Shown one piece after another: positions 19,292 through 27,713 of a DNA stretch of 64,000 nucleotides (its first letter is position 1; each line of letters opens with the position of its first letter). Both the position numbers and the translations under genes were made by a program. The stretch is from Serratia sp. H1w. Lineage in GTDB: Bacteria; Pseudomonadota; Gammaproteobacteria; Enterobacterales; Enterobacteriaceae. The notes under the pieces were generated by a model. That model was not told the DNA's origin. It saw nothing but the letters and a program-made list of their open reading frames with translations, and searched no databases. The stretch lies in NCBI RefSeq assembly GCF_000633355.1, contig NZ_AYMQ01000045.1, positions 100,465 through 164,464 of the forward strand. The letters run 5' to 3'.

Positions 19292-19365
19292 TTTGCCTGC
19301 TGCAAAATATTCGTTGCTGCACGCAAAATCGTTTATCTGTGCTGTCGGCCGTAGCCCCTTATACT
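19292..19365 (+). promoter_or_regulatory. Candidate LysR operator and promoter of the ureide operon
   Basis: Two perfect dyads of the same type lie in tandem: TTTGC-N5-GCAAA (19292-19306) and TTGC-N5-GCAA (19314-19326). Their centres are 21 bp apart, two helical turns. Downstream is a good -10 (TATACT, 19360-19365) with no recognisable -35. With transcription starting near 19372 the dyads centre at about -73 and -52, the usual position for LysR-type activators. The regulator encoded at 26802-27710 is the obvious candidate. This is inferred from pattern only. Confidence 0.5.
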
Positions 19366-19426
19366 CGGATCAGACCCCAGAATTCCCGGCCCTCAGGCCG
19401 CAAAATAACGATCCAGGAGATGCGCC

Positions 19427-20092
19427 ATGACACAGAAAACTTTTCACGCAGAACCCTTCGACCTTCCTTTCGCTACTGCCAGCACCGCGCTGGTGATGAT
19501 CGACATGCAGAAAGACTTTGTTGAACCGGGGGGCTTTGGTGAAGCACTGGGCAACGATGTTTATTTGGTACGTAGCGCGATCGAGCCTTGTAAAAAGGTG
19601 CTGGCTGCCGCGCGTAGTCAGGGGCTGCTGGTGATCCACACCCGCGAAGGCCATCGTGCCGACCTGACCGATTGCCCACTCGCTAAATTAACCCGTGGTG
19701 GCCAGACCTTTATCGGCACACATGGGCCGATGGGCCGTATCCTGGTACGAGGCGAAGCGGGCCACGACATCATTCCTGAACTTTACCCACAGGCCGGTGA
19801 GCCGGTGATCGACAAGCCAGGCAAAGGCGCGTTTTACCAGACCGACCTGCATCTGATCCTGCAAAACCACGGTATCAAAACGCTGATCGTGTGCGGCGTG
19901 ACGACCGAGGTCTGCGTCACCACCACGGTACGTGAAGCCAATGACCGTGGCTTTGAATGCATCATCCCGCAGGACTGCGTCGGTTCTTACTTCCCTGAAT
20001 TCCAGAAGTATGCACTGGAGATGATCAAGGCGCAGGGCGCGATTTTTGGCTGGGTCAGCGATGCTGCCGCCATTGTGGATGGTCTGCGGTAA
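19427..20092 (+). CDS. Isochorismatase-fold amidohydrolase, biuret-hydrolase-like
   Basis: Cysteine hydrolase of the isochorismatase superfamily, 221 residues, likely cytoplasmic. The expected triad is Asp26 (in MIDMQKDF), Lys133 (DKPGKGAF) and Cys163 (TTEVCVTT). The sequence around 100-135 (GRILVRGEAGHDIIPELYP) and the REANDRGFECI segment closely recall biuret hydrolase and related ureide amidases such as RutB. The likely reaction is hydrolysis of a ureide amide, for example biuret to allophanate and ammonia. The substrate is inferred, not shown. It is first in a seven-gene operon and has AGGAGA six bases before the ATG. Confidence 0.8.
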   Translation: MTQKTFHAEPFDLPFATASTALVMIDMQKDFVEPGGFGEALGNDVYLVRSAIEPCKKVLAAARSQGLLVIHTREGHRADLTDCPLAKLTRGGQTFIGTHGPMGRILVRGEAGHDIIPELYPQAGEPVIDKPGKGAFYQTDLHLILQNHGIKTLIVCGVTTEVCVTTTVREANDRGFECIIPQDCVGSYFPEFQKYALEMIKAQGAIFGWVSDAAAIVDGLR

Positions 20093-20113
20093 TCTTCGGT
20101 TCAGGAGAAGCGC

Positions 20114-21004
20114 ATGGCAGGCACGGCGTTTTCAGCACTTTCTGTCGGTTATCTGGCCGCCAACAGGCTGGTAGATCACGTTCGGCTTCAGGTGCACAGC
20201 TGTTTCCAACGCTCGCTGAATCTGCGCCATCCTGATGGTTATCTGCTGTCGCTGCTGAGCAGTGATTTTCAAGACCTGCCGGATGCTATCCGCATTCAGA
20301 TGAGTCGTGAGTGGGATTGGCGGTGTCACGCTCAGATTGGGCAACCTGCAACTTTTCACCATGGAGTGTTGCAAGGAGCAAGTTGGAGCGTGGTGCTTGG
20401 CGATACTCCCCGTTGGCAGCCGACGTTGATGGATGCGGGAGAACCGGCACTGCTGAATGCTCTGAGCCATTACGCGGTGTTGGCATGGCAACTCGGCCAG
20501 TATTGCCTCCAACACGCCTGTGAAAGCGACTTGCAACTGTTACCCGGGGTGGAACAAAGTGGCGCATTGCGCAACTCGCCACCACGTGCAGTACAACTTC
20601 GGTTGCTAGACAGCCCTGAGCGGCTGACAGCAGAAGTGAGCGCGCTGATTGGTTACGGGCGTGGGCTGACGCCAGATGGCGATGACTATCTGTTGGGCTA
20701 TATGGCAGCACTGTGGCCATGGCGGCAACGTTCCGAGCTTGTCGTCCATGACAGCACATTGCGTAGCTTGATTGGCGACCAGTTGGCCTGCACCAATGAT
20801 ATCAGTAGGCACTATCTGGCACGCGCGTTGGCGGGCCACTTTTCGGCCCCGATCTGCCAGTTAATATTCGTATTGGCAACGGCGACTTCCGCCACACAGG
20901 TGCAGGCCGCGGCGCTAGAGGTGATGCAGTTCGGCGCCTCATCCGGCGTGGACTGCTTAGCCGGGATGCTACATGGCCTGAGAACGCTGCGAAGCTCACT
21001 CTGA
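20114..21004 (+). CDS. allH: DUF2877 protein, AllH-like transcarbamylase subunit
   Basis: A 296-residue DUF2877 protein related to E. coli YlbF (AllH). That protein works with FdrA and YlbE in the oxamate transcarbamylase that phosphorolyses oxalurate to oxamate and carbamoyl phosphate. The family landmark YGRGLTPDGDDYLLGYMAA is at about residues 178-196. It begins 21 bp after the amidase stop with AGGAGA ahead of ATG. In E. coli the order is fdrA-ylbE-ylbF-ybcF; here AllH comes first and AllF, AllG and the kinase follow. The symbol is assigned by family, and the real substrate here may differ. Confidence 0.75.
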   Translation: MAGTAFSALSVGYLAANRLVDHVRLQVHSCFQRSLNLRHPDGYLLSLLSSDFQDLPDAIRIQMSREWDWRCHAQIGQPATFHHGVLQGASWSVVLGDTPRWQPTLMDAGEPALLNALSHYAVLAWQLGQYCLQHACESDLQLLPGVEQSGALRNSPPRAVQLRLLDSPERLTAEVSALIGYGRGLTPDGDDYLLGYMAALWPWRQRSELVVHDSTLRSLIGDQLACTNDISRHYLARALAGHFSAPICQLIFVLATATSATQVQAAALEVMQFGASSGVDCLAGMLHGLRTLRSSL

Positions 21005-21035
21005 TCCCGGCGCAGTGAATATCTAGATTTTAACA

Positions 21036-21060
21036 TGCTGAAAAATTTAATTTTTTAGCA
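21036..21060 (+). other. AT-rich hairpin in the allH-fdrA gap
   Basis: The only sizeable gap in the operon (21005-21115) holds a 10-bp stem TGCTGAAAAA/TTTTTTAGCA (one G-T pair) with a TTTAA loop. It is far more AT-rich than its surroundings. It may be an mRNA processing site or part of an internal promoter; no clear -35/-10 pair was seen. Confidence 0.35.
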
Positions 21061-21115
21061 CGGAACCCTTTTGCCCGAATTCCCCAAGCGGGCAGATCTC
21101 GAACAGGTAAATGCG

Positions 21116-22675
21116 ATGAGTGTAATGCATAAAGTTTTTGCCAATCTCTATCAGGACTCGGTGTCGCTGATGCAGATTTCGGCGCAAATCAGCCAGCTTC
21201 CTGGCATTGAACAGGCTTCGGTCGTCATGGGGACAGCAACCAACCTTGCCCAGTTGCGCGATGCCGGATTGGACGATGGCTGCAAGGCTGGCCCCAACGA
21301 TTTGATTATTGCCGTACGCGGCGAACAGGCGGCCTGCAACGACGCGTTGGAGATCGCTCATCAGCGGCTTAACAGCAAGCCAGTGGAAGGCGGTTCGGAT
21401 GGCCTACAGACTCCACCGTTGGTGAGCTTGGAAATGGCTGTGGAACTTCAACCCGATATCAACCTGGCACTGATTTCAGTGCCGGGGGATTACGCGGCGG
21501 CGGAGGCCATCAAGGCATTGAATTTAGGCATGAACGTGATGCTGTTCAGCGACAACGTCAGCCTGGAGCAGGAAAAACAGATCAAACTATTGGCCCAGCG
21601 CAACAACCTGTTGGTGATGGGACCGGACTGCGGTACTGCCATCATCAACGGCCTACCGCTGGGTTTTGCCAACGTGGTGAAAGCCGGTTCGATTGGTATT
21701 GTCGGCGCTTCTGGCACCGGTTTGCAGGAGGTGACCTGCCGTATTGACCAGCTTGGTGCCGGGATCTCGCAGGCGCTGGGCACCGGCGGCCACGATCTGC
21801 ATGAAGAAATTGGTGGGATCTCGATGCTGCACGGGTTACAGGCTCTGGCAGCCGATCCGGCCACTCAGGTGATTGTGTTGATCTCCAAGCCGCCAGCCCG
21901 TCCGGTGGCCGAACGCATTCTGGAGCGGGCGCAGGCCTGTGGCAAACCCGTGGTGGTCAACTTCCTGGGGGCGGCTCCTGAGGATATTACCCGTCCAGGG
22001 ATCACCGCGGTATCCACCTTGGCCGATGCGGCCGAGATCGCAGTCGCGTTGTCTGAGGGTATTTCTGCACCGGCTTCGGTGACGGTCATTTCACCGCAGG
22101 ATATGCAGATGCTGCAACAGGCCTGCGTCCCGCTATCTGCTGCTCGTCATGCTATCCGTGGCGTTTTTGCAGGCGGCACCTTCTGCTATGAGAGCCAGTT
22201 GTTATGCCAGCAGCAAGGGTTCAGCGCTGCCTCCAACACCCCGGTAAAAGGCAACACCACGCTGACGGATATCTGGCATAGCCAAGGGCATACGCTGATC
22301 GATATGGGTGACGATGATTTCACCCGCGGCCGGCCACACCCGATGATCGACCCCACTCTGCGCAACCAGCGCATTGAGGCGGAACTTAACGATACGGATA
22401 CCGCCGTGGTGTTGTTTGATCTGGTGCTGGGCTATGGCGCAGCGGCAGAACCGGCTACCGAACTGCTTACGGTTCTGAACCAACACCGCCGCCAGAACGG
22501 GCCGTTACTGATTGCCCACGTCTGCGGCACCGAGGCCGATCCTCAACAACGCTCACGTCAGATTGCTGCTTTACAGCAGGCTGGCGTCCTGGTAGCCGGT
22601 TGCAACGCCCAGGCGGCGCTGTGGGCCAGTCAGGTGGCTCATATTCAGGCTGAGAAAAACGGAGAAACAGCATGA
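21116..22675 (+). CDS. fdrA: FdrA family protein (AllF-like transcarbamylase subunit)
   Basis: 519-residue FdrA family protein, related to acyl-CoA synthetases of the succinyl-CoA ligase type. The E. coli protein (renamed AllF) is a subunit of oxamate transcarbamylase. Recognisable blocks are YQDSVSLMQIS, VMGPDCGTAIING, IGIVGASGTGLQEV, and near the end GRPHPMIDPTLRNQ with the phosphate-pocket-like IDMGDDDF. I chose ATG 21116 with AGG eight bases upstream; a TTG at 21071 would add non-conserved residues. Its last four bases overlap the next gene (ATGA), so the two are translationally coupled. Confidence 0.85.
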   Translation: MSVMHKVFANLYQDSVSLMQISAQISQLPGIEQASVVMGTATNLAQLRDAGLDDGCKAGPNDLIIAVRGEQAACNDALEIAHQRLNSKPVEGGSDGLQTPPLVSLEMAVELQPDINLALISVPGDYAAAEAIKALNLGMNVMLFSDNVSLEQEKQIKLLAQRNNLLVMGPDCGTAIINGLPLGFANVVKAGSIGIVGASGTGLQEVTCRIDQLGAGISQALGTGGHDLHEEIGGISMLHGLQALAADPATQVIVLISKPPARPVAERILERAQACGKPVVVNFLGAAPEDITRPGITAVSTLADAAEIAVALSEGISAPASVTVISPQDMQMLQQACVPLSAARHAIRGVFAGGTFCYESQLLCQQQGFSAASNTPVKGNTTLTDIWHSQGHTLIDMGDDDFTRGRPHPMIDPTLRNQRIEAELNDTDTAVVLFDLVLGYGAAAEPATELLTVLNQHRRQNGPLLIAHVCGTEADPQQRSRQIAALQQAGVLVAGCNAQAALWASQVAHIQAEKNGETA

Positions 22676-24093
22676 ACCCATTATTTCAGCAGCCACTGAA
22701 AGTGGTTAACGCCGGGCTGGCCGGTTTTGCCGACAACTTGCAGCAGGCTCAGGGGGACGTGGTGGCTCTGCACTGGCAGCCACCAGCATTGGGCAACGTC
22801 CAGGCCGGATTGGATCTGGCGGCATTGACCCGCCACCCGTTGGTTGAGCAGGCCAACCAGATCGCTTTTGAACGCTACCTCAGCGCCCAGCCGGTATTGG
22901 TTGACGTGATGAGCGCCAGCGAGGCTATCCCTGCGATGGCACAGCGTAAGTTGATCCTGCACTCTGGTCCGCCAATTGCCTGGCCAGATATGTGTGGCCC
23001 GGTGAAAGGGGCGATCGTTGGCGCGATCCTGTTCGAAGGCTGGGCCAATGACCACCAGGCCGCCGAACGCCTGGTTACCGAGGGGCAGATTGATCTCGAA
23101 CCTTGCCATCATCATCAGGCGGTTGGCCCGATGGCGGGCATTATCAGCCCTTCGATGCCGGTATGGGTCATAGAGAACAAAACCAATGGCCAGCGGGCGT
23201 TCAGCAACTTCAACGAAGGACTGGGCAAAGTGCTGCGCTTTGGCGCCAACAATGAAGAAGTGTTGCAACGCCTGCAATGGATGAAGCAAGAGCTGGCTCC
23301 GGCATTAAAGGCCGCAGTGCGCCAGATGGGCGAACTTGAACTGAAGCCATTGATGGCGCAGGCGCTGCATATGGGGGATGAGGTACATAACCGCAACTCT
23401 GCCGCCACGGGCCTGCTGATTAAACGCCTGGTACCGGCTCTGCTGACCTGCAACCTGCCGCTGGAAACGCTACAGCGCGTGGTGGCGTTTATTACCGGCA
23501 ACGATCACTTCTTCCTCAACCTCTCGATGGCGGCCTGTAAAGCGATGATGGATGCCGCGACCGGCGTGCCTTACAGCTCGATGGTCACCGTTATGGCCCG
23601 CAATGGCGTCAATTTTGGTATTCGTTTGTCAGGGACCGGCGATCGCTGGTTCCAGGCTCCGGCCAACGCGGTTGAAGGGTTGTTCTTCCCTGGCTACGGT
23701 GTTGACGATGCCGCCGCCGATCTGGGGGACAGCGCCATCACCGAAACCGCAGGGGTTGGAGGATTCGCCATGGCCTCGTCACCGGCCATCGTGAAATTTG
23801 TGGGTGGTACACCAGCGGATGCAACCAATAACAGCCGTCGTATGCAGTTCATCACCCTCGGCGCTAACCCGGCCTTCACGTTACCAGCGCTGAACTTTGC
23901 GCCGACGGCGGCTGGCATTGATGCCCGTAAGGTGGCTGACCGCCAGATCCTGCCGGTAATTAATACCGGTATCGCCCACAAACAGGCCGGGGTCGGGCAG
24001 ATTGGTGCCGGGATCACTACCGCACCGATGCCTTGTTTTGTTGAGGCCATTCAGGCGTTGGCCCAGTCACTGCCAGCAGGAGATCGGGTATGA
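22672..24093 (+). CDS. allG: DUF1116 protein, YlbE/AllG-like transcarbamylase subunit
   Basis: 473-residue DUF1116 protein related to E. coli YlbE (AllG), the partner of FdrA in oxamate transcarbamylase. Visible conserved blocks include LHSGPPIAWPDMCGPVKGA, HHHQAVGPMAGI, EVHNRNSAA, GNDHFFLNLSMAACKAMMDAA and NGVNFGIRLSGTGDRWF. The adjacent His residues and HNRN motif are plausible catalytic or ligand-binding positions, but none is established. It overlaps fdrA and the carbamate kinase gene by 4 bp at each end. Confidence 0.82.
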   Translation: MNPLFQQPLKVVNAGLAGFADNLQQAQGDVVALHWQPPALGNVQAGLDLAALTRHPLVEQANQIAFERYLSAQPVLVDVMSASEAIPAMAQRKLILHSGPPIAWPDMCGPVKGAIVGAILFEGWANDHQAAERLVTEGQIDLEPCHHHQAVGPMAGIISPSMPVWVIENKTNGQRAFSNFNEGLGKVLRFGANNEEVLQRLQWMKQELAPALKAAVRQMGELELKPLMAQALHMGDEVHNRNSAATGLLIKRLVPALLTCNLPLETLQRVVAFITGNDHFFLNLSMAACKAMMDAATGVPYSSMVTVMARNGVNFGIRLSGTGDRWFQAPANAVEGLFFPGYGVDDAAADLGDSAITETAGVGGFAMASSPAIVKFVGGTPADATNNSRRMQFITLGANPAFTLPALNFAPTAAGIDARKVADRQILPVINTGIAHKQAGVGQIGAGITTAPMPCFVEAIQALAQSLPAGDRV

Positions 24094-25049
24094 GCAGACC
24101 TTTAGCGGTAGTCGCCGTTGGTGGCAACGCGTTGATCCAGAGCGATCGGCACAACAGCATTCCCGATCAGTATCAGGCAGTGATTGAAACGGTGGAACAC
24201 GTCGTCGAGATGATCGAAGCCGGTTGGGATCTGGTACTGAGCCACGGCAACGGGCCGCAGGTGGGCTTTATCCTGCGTCGCTCGGAGTTGGCGGTGGAAG
24301 AAGTGGCGCCAGTGCCATTGGACTATGCCGTTGGCGATACGCAGGGCGCGATTGGCTACATGTTCCAGAAAGCCCTGCATAACGAACTTCAGCGCCGTGG
24401 TATTCAACGGCCGGTGGTGGCGCTGGTGACGCAAACTCTGGTCAGTGCCGACGACGTGGCATTCCGGCATCCAAGCAAACCGGTCGGTGCCTTCTTCGAT
24501 CACCAAACGGCGCTGGATCGTCAGCAAAAGCTGGGCTGGACGGTAATGGAAGACGCAGGTCGTGGCTGGCGGCGCACGGTGCCTTCACCGGCACCGTTGG
24601 AGATTATCGAACGTGAGGTGATCGGCCAACTGTTGGCACAGGGCTGCATCGTGATCGCCTGTGGTGGTGGCGGCATCCCGGTCGTGCGGGATGAGCATCA
24701 GCAGTTGCAGGGCGTGGAGGCGGTGATCGACAAAGATCTTGCATCGGCATTGCTGGCTGAGCAGTTGGGGGCGGATCTATTGATGATCCCAACTGGCGTT
24801 GAGCAGGTGGCGATTAACTTCGGCACGCCACAGCAGCAATGGCTGGATACGTTGAGTATCGAACAGGCGCAACAGCTGCTGCAACAAGGGCAATTTGGCG
24901 CTGGCAGCATGCAGCCGAAAATCGAAGCCATCCTGGGATTTGTTATGCACAGCCAACAACAGGGAAAAAACGGCCAGGGGCTGATCACCAGCCCGCAGGC
25001 GATTAAGGCTGCGCTGAATCACCAGACCGGCACCTGGATTAAGTCATAA
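24090..25049 (+). CDS. allK: Carbamate kinase (AllK/ArcC family)
   Basis: Transfers phosphate from carbamoyl phosphate to ADP, giving ATP and carbamate, which breaks down to ammonia and CO2. The product is 319 residues. Amino-acid-kinase landmarks are VVAVGGNALIQ at the N-terminus, LSHGNGPQVGF, AVGDTQGAIGYMFQ and ACGGGGIPVV, followed by DKDLASALLAEQLGADLLM. Because it overlaps the transcarbamylase genes, carbamoyl phosphate made by them would be used at once for ATP. E. coli YbcF occupies the same place in its all operon. Confidence 0.93.
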   Translation: MSRPLAVVAVGGNALIQSDRHNSIPDQYQAVIETVEHVVEMIEAGWDLVLSHGNGPQVGFILRRSELAVEEVAPVPLDYAVGDTQGAIGYMFQKALHNELQRRGIQRPVVALVTQTLVSADDVAFRHPSKPVGAFFDHQTALDRQQKLGWTVMEDAGRGWRRTVPSPAPLEIIEREVIGQLLAQGCIVIACGGGGIPVVRDEHQQLQGVEAVIDKDLASALLAEQLGADLLMIPTGVEQVAINFGTPQQQWLDTLSIEQAQQLLQQGQFGAGSMQPKIEAILGFVMHSQQQGKNGQGLITSPQAIKAALNHQTGTWIKS

Positions 25050-25068
25050 CCCATTAGGAGAGAAAACA

Positions 25069-25461
25069 ATGAGCCTGACAACTTTGGTGGCGGTAAACGG
25101 CACCCTGATGCGTGGTCTGGAACTGAACGGCAACATGACCAAGGCCGGTGGCGTGTTTGTGCGTGAGGATCAAACCGATGCCCATTACCGGCTGTGGAGT
25201 ATTAACGATCGTCACCCAGGCATGATCCGGGTGATGGAAGGTGGCGTTTCTGTTGCCCTGGAAATCTGGGAGCTGCCGATGGCTTCTTTTGCCACCCTGC
25301 TGCTGAGTGAGCCCGCCGGGCTGGCGATCGGTAAGGTGAGATTGAGCGATGGCAGCGAGGTGCTGGGAGTATTGGCAGAGCCTTGGCTGGTGGAAGGACA
25401 AAGGGAAATCACCGAGCACGGCAGCTGGCGGCAGTATACCGGTGAGGCCTTCACGGGTTGA
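25069..25461 (+). CDS. Stand-alone allophanate hydrolase C-terminal domain protein
   Basis: A 130-residue protein that matches only the C-terminal domain of allophanate hydrolase (AtzF/DUR1-type, a gamma-glutamylcyclotransferase-like fold). Landmarks are VAVNGTLMRGLELN, HYRLWSI, GMIRV, ALEIWELP, LAIGKVRLSDGSEV and ITEHGSWRQY. In full-length enzymes this domain is reported to decarboxylate the N-carboxycarbamate left by the amidase domain. The amidase domain is absent here and from the rest of the window. It has AGGAGA before its ATG and sits 19 bp after the kinase gene. The role is inferred from family and context. Confidence 0.72.
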   Translation: MSLTTLVAVNGTLMRGLELNGNMTKAGGVFVREDQTDAHYRLWSINDRHPGMIRVMEGGVSVALEIWELPMASFATLLLSEPAGLAIGKVRLSDGSEVLGVLAEPWLVEGQREITEHGSWRQYTGEAFTG

Positions 25462-25495
25462 GTCGAATGCCGTTTTTACTTACAAGGAGTCATGT

Positions 25496-26719
25496 ATGCG
25501 TAAGACAGACGAAAGCATCAATACGGCCTCTGGGTTTCATATTGCGATGATCCTGTTGGGGATTGCGGTCACTCCGGTGCTGCTTTCCTCATCCAGCCTG
25601 GGTAGCCAACTCTCTCACTCCAGCCTGATCACCGTGCTGGCATTGGGTGGGTTGATCCTGGCGGTGCTGGCCGCTATTACTATCAGCGTGGGGGAAAAGG
25701 CCCGGCTGCCCACCTATGGCATCGTGAAATATCCTTTCGGTGAACGTGGGGCGGTCGCCATTAATATCCTGATGGCCATCAGCCTGTTCGGCTGGATTGC
25801 CGTGACGGCCAATATGTTCGGCCACTCGGTGCATGATCTGTTGGCACAACATGGGATGAACCTGCCGATCCCACTGCTGGTGGTTATCGGCTGTTGTATC
25901 TTTGTCGCCTCAACCGCTTTTGGTTTTGCCGTACTGGGTAAAGTGGCACAAATTGCAGTGCCGATCATTGTGCTGGTGCTGTGCTATATCCTGTATGTGG
26001 CGACGCACGGGCAGGTGGAACTGGTGCAGAGCGTTGGCAGCATGAACACCGGTGTGGCGGTTTCTACCTTCGTGGGGACGATTATTGTGCTGGTTGCCAC
26101 CCTGCCGGATTTCGGCAGCTTTGTGCATAACCGCAAGCATGCCCTGATCGGCGCGTTGCTGACCTTCCTGGTTGCCTATCCGCTGCTGTATTGGGCTGGA
26201 GCAACGCCAAGTGCCTTGAGCGGGCAAGGTTCATTACTGGCGGCGATGGCAGCATTCGGTTCGGTATTACCTGCGGCCCTGTTGTTGGTGTTTGCCTGTA
26301 TCACGGGTAATGCGGGCAATATGTTCCAGGGAACGCTGGTGGTCTCCACTCTGTTGACTCGTTTCCCTAAATGGCAGATTACGCTGGTGTTGGGCATTCT
26401 TGCGGCGATTGTTGGCAGCATGGATATCATGACCTGGTTTATCCCGTTTCTGTTATTCCTGGGGATTGCCACGCCGCCAGTGGCTGGGATTTATATTGCG
26501 GACTTCTTCCTGTATCGCCGGAACGGCTATCAGGAAAGCGTGTTGGCTGCCGAACCGCAGATCAAGTTGCTGACCTTCGTGGCCTGGGTAGCCGGTTCCG
26601 CCGTCGGCTTTATGACCGTTAATGGCATCTTCACTCTGACCACTATTCCTTCTGTGGATTCCATCCTGGTGGCTTGCGTGGGCTACGCGTTACTAAGCAG
26701 AATAGGCCGGCAGAAATAA
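25496..26719 (+). CDS. NCS1-type cytosine/purine/ureide permease
   Basis: Inner-membrane symporter of 407 residues with about 12 hydrophobic segments, of the nucleobase:cation symporter-1 (CodB-like) family. Landmarks are YPFGERGAVAINILMAI, ATLPDFGSFVHN and the long hydrophobic runs between. NCS1 members import cytosine, allantoin, hydantoins, uracil and related ring or open ureides. Membership of this operon suggests that the cargo is the ureide broken down by the enzymes upstream. I chose ATG 25496 with AAGGAG upstream; an extended frame to 25349 overlaps the previous gene. Confidence 0.85.
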   Translation: MRKTDESINTASGFHIAMILLGIAVTPVLLSSSSLGSQLSHSSLITVLALGGLILAVLAAITISVGEKARLPTYGIVKYPFGERGAVAINILMAISLFGWIAVTANMFGHSVHDLLAQHGMNLPIPLLVVIGCCIFVASTAFGFAVLGKVAQIAVPIIVLVLCYILYVATHGQVELVQSVGSMNTGVAVSTFVGTIIVLVATLPDFGSFVHNRKHALIGALLTFLVAYPLLYWAGATPSALSGQGSLLAAMAAFGSVLPAALLLVFACITGNAGNMFQGTLVVSTLLTRFPKWQITLVLGILAAIVGSMDIMTWFIPFLLFLGIATPPVAGIYIADFFLYRRNGYQESVLAAEPQIKLLTFVAWVAGSAVGFMTVNGIFTLTTIPSVDSILVACVGYALLSRIGRQK

Positions 26720-26724
26720 TCGCG

Positions 26725-26769
26725 TATAATTGAACATAATGAACGGACTGCCAGCGCTTGAGCTGGCAG
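26725..26769 (+). promoter_or_regulatory. Predicted lysR promoter -10 and 5' leader hairpin
   Basis: A perfect TATAAT (26725-26730) follows the permease stop; no good -35 was seen. It would give a 65-nt leader to the regulator gene. Within it is a perfect 8-bp hairpin (CTGCCAGC/GCTGGCAG, 26748-26769, loop GCTTGA) that could mark the end of the permease transcript or affect regulator translation. Confidence 0.4.
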
Positions 26770-26801
26770 CCTTGCTGGTGGCACGCTCTCAGGGAACCAT
26801 T

Positions 26802-27710
26802 ATGTTTATCTCCGACGAAGCTTTACGCGTTGTTCATCTGGTTGCCAAATACCAGAGCATTACCACCGCCGCCGAGCACCTGAATAAAGTCCCTTCCGCG
26901 ATCAGCTACACGGTAAAAAAGCTGGAGGAAAGTTTCGGGGTCGAGCTGTTCCTGCGCAAAGGTCGCTATATCGAGCTTACTCCGGCGGGCGAGTATTTCG
27001 TTCAGCACAGCAAAACCATCCTCAATGATCTGGACGCCTTGCGGCGCAATACCGCGCTGATCCATAGCGGCGTGGAGCAGGAGCTGACGATTGCGGTAAA
27101 CAATATTATCCCGCGTTCGGCGATCGTCGAGTTTGTCTGCGCCTTTGAGCTGGCGTTCCCCTCCACCCGTTTGACCATTGATACCGCGGTGTATAACGGC
27201 TGCTGGGACGCGTTGTACGGCAAAAGGGCCAACCTGGTGATCGGTGCGCCGCATGCGGTGCCGAGTAGCGAAGGGATCGTCAGCGAATCGATCGGCCATC
27301 TGGAATGGGATTTTGTGGTGGGGCCGCAGCACCCGCTGGCGATCCAGGTTCAGCCGTTACAGAACACCGAACTGCGCCAATATCCGGCGATCTGTATTCG
27401 TGATACCGCCGTTAACTTCGTGCCGCAGCAGGCCTGGCTGCTGGAAGGGCAAAAGCCGATGTTTGTGCCCGATTTTGCCACCGCCATTGAGCTGATCCAG
27501 CGTAACGTCGCCATTGGCTATGTGCCGCATCATCTGGCGCTCCCGTTGCTGAATGCGGGTTCTTTGGTGAAAAAACCGATGCAGGAGCATAAACACGCCA
27601 CGCAGATCTTTTTCGCTGCCCGCTCCGACGGTATGGGCAAGGTTAGCCGCTGGTGTATGGACTACCTGTTGGCCCCCGCGTTTCGTGCCAAGCTGCATGG
27701 GCAACGGTGA
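26802..27710 (+). CDS. LysR-type regulator of the ureide operon, AllS/PunR-like
   Basis: LysR-family transcription factor of 302 residues. The N-terminal winged helix-turn-helix spans residues 5-65 (YQSITTAAEHLNKVPSAISY), followed by a linker helix and a periplasmic-binding-protein-like effector domain. The opening of the effector domain (SGVEQELTIAVNNII) and the segment YNGCWDALY recall E. coli AllS, the activator of allantoin genes. The effector is presumably the transported ureide or a product. ATG 26802 has AGGGAA upstream; a TTG at 26730 lies on the predicted -10 and is rejected. The stop is 3 bp from the next, convergent gene. Confidence 0.85.
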   Translation: MFISDEALRVVHLVAKYQSITTAAEHLNKVPSAISYTVKKLEESFGVELFLRKGRYIELTPAGEYFVQHSKTILNDLDALRRNTALIHSGVEQELTIAVNNIIPRSAIVEFVCAFELAFPSTRLTIDTAVYNGCWDALYGKRANLVIGAPHAVPSSEGIVSESIGHLEWDFVVGPQHPLAIQVQPLQNTELRQYPAICIRDTAVNFVPQQAWLLEGQKPMFVPDFATAIELIQRNVAIGYVPHHLALPLLNAGSLVKKPMQEHKHATQIFFAARSDGMGKVSRWCMDYLLAPAFRAKLHGQR

Positions 27711-27713
27711 GGA

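Noticed and set aside
21071..21115. A TTG start at 21071 extending FdrA
   Set aside because: The added residues are not family-like, and ATG 21116 has a suitable AGG upstream and matches the family N-terminus.
26730..26801. A TTG start at 26730 for the LysR gene
   Set aside because: It lies on the predicted TATAAT and a hairpin leader, while ATG 26802 has AGGGAA and starts right at the DNA-binding domain.
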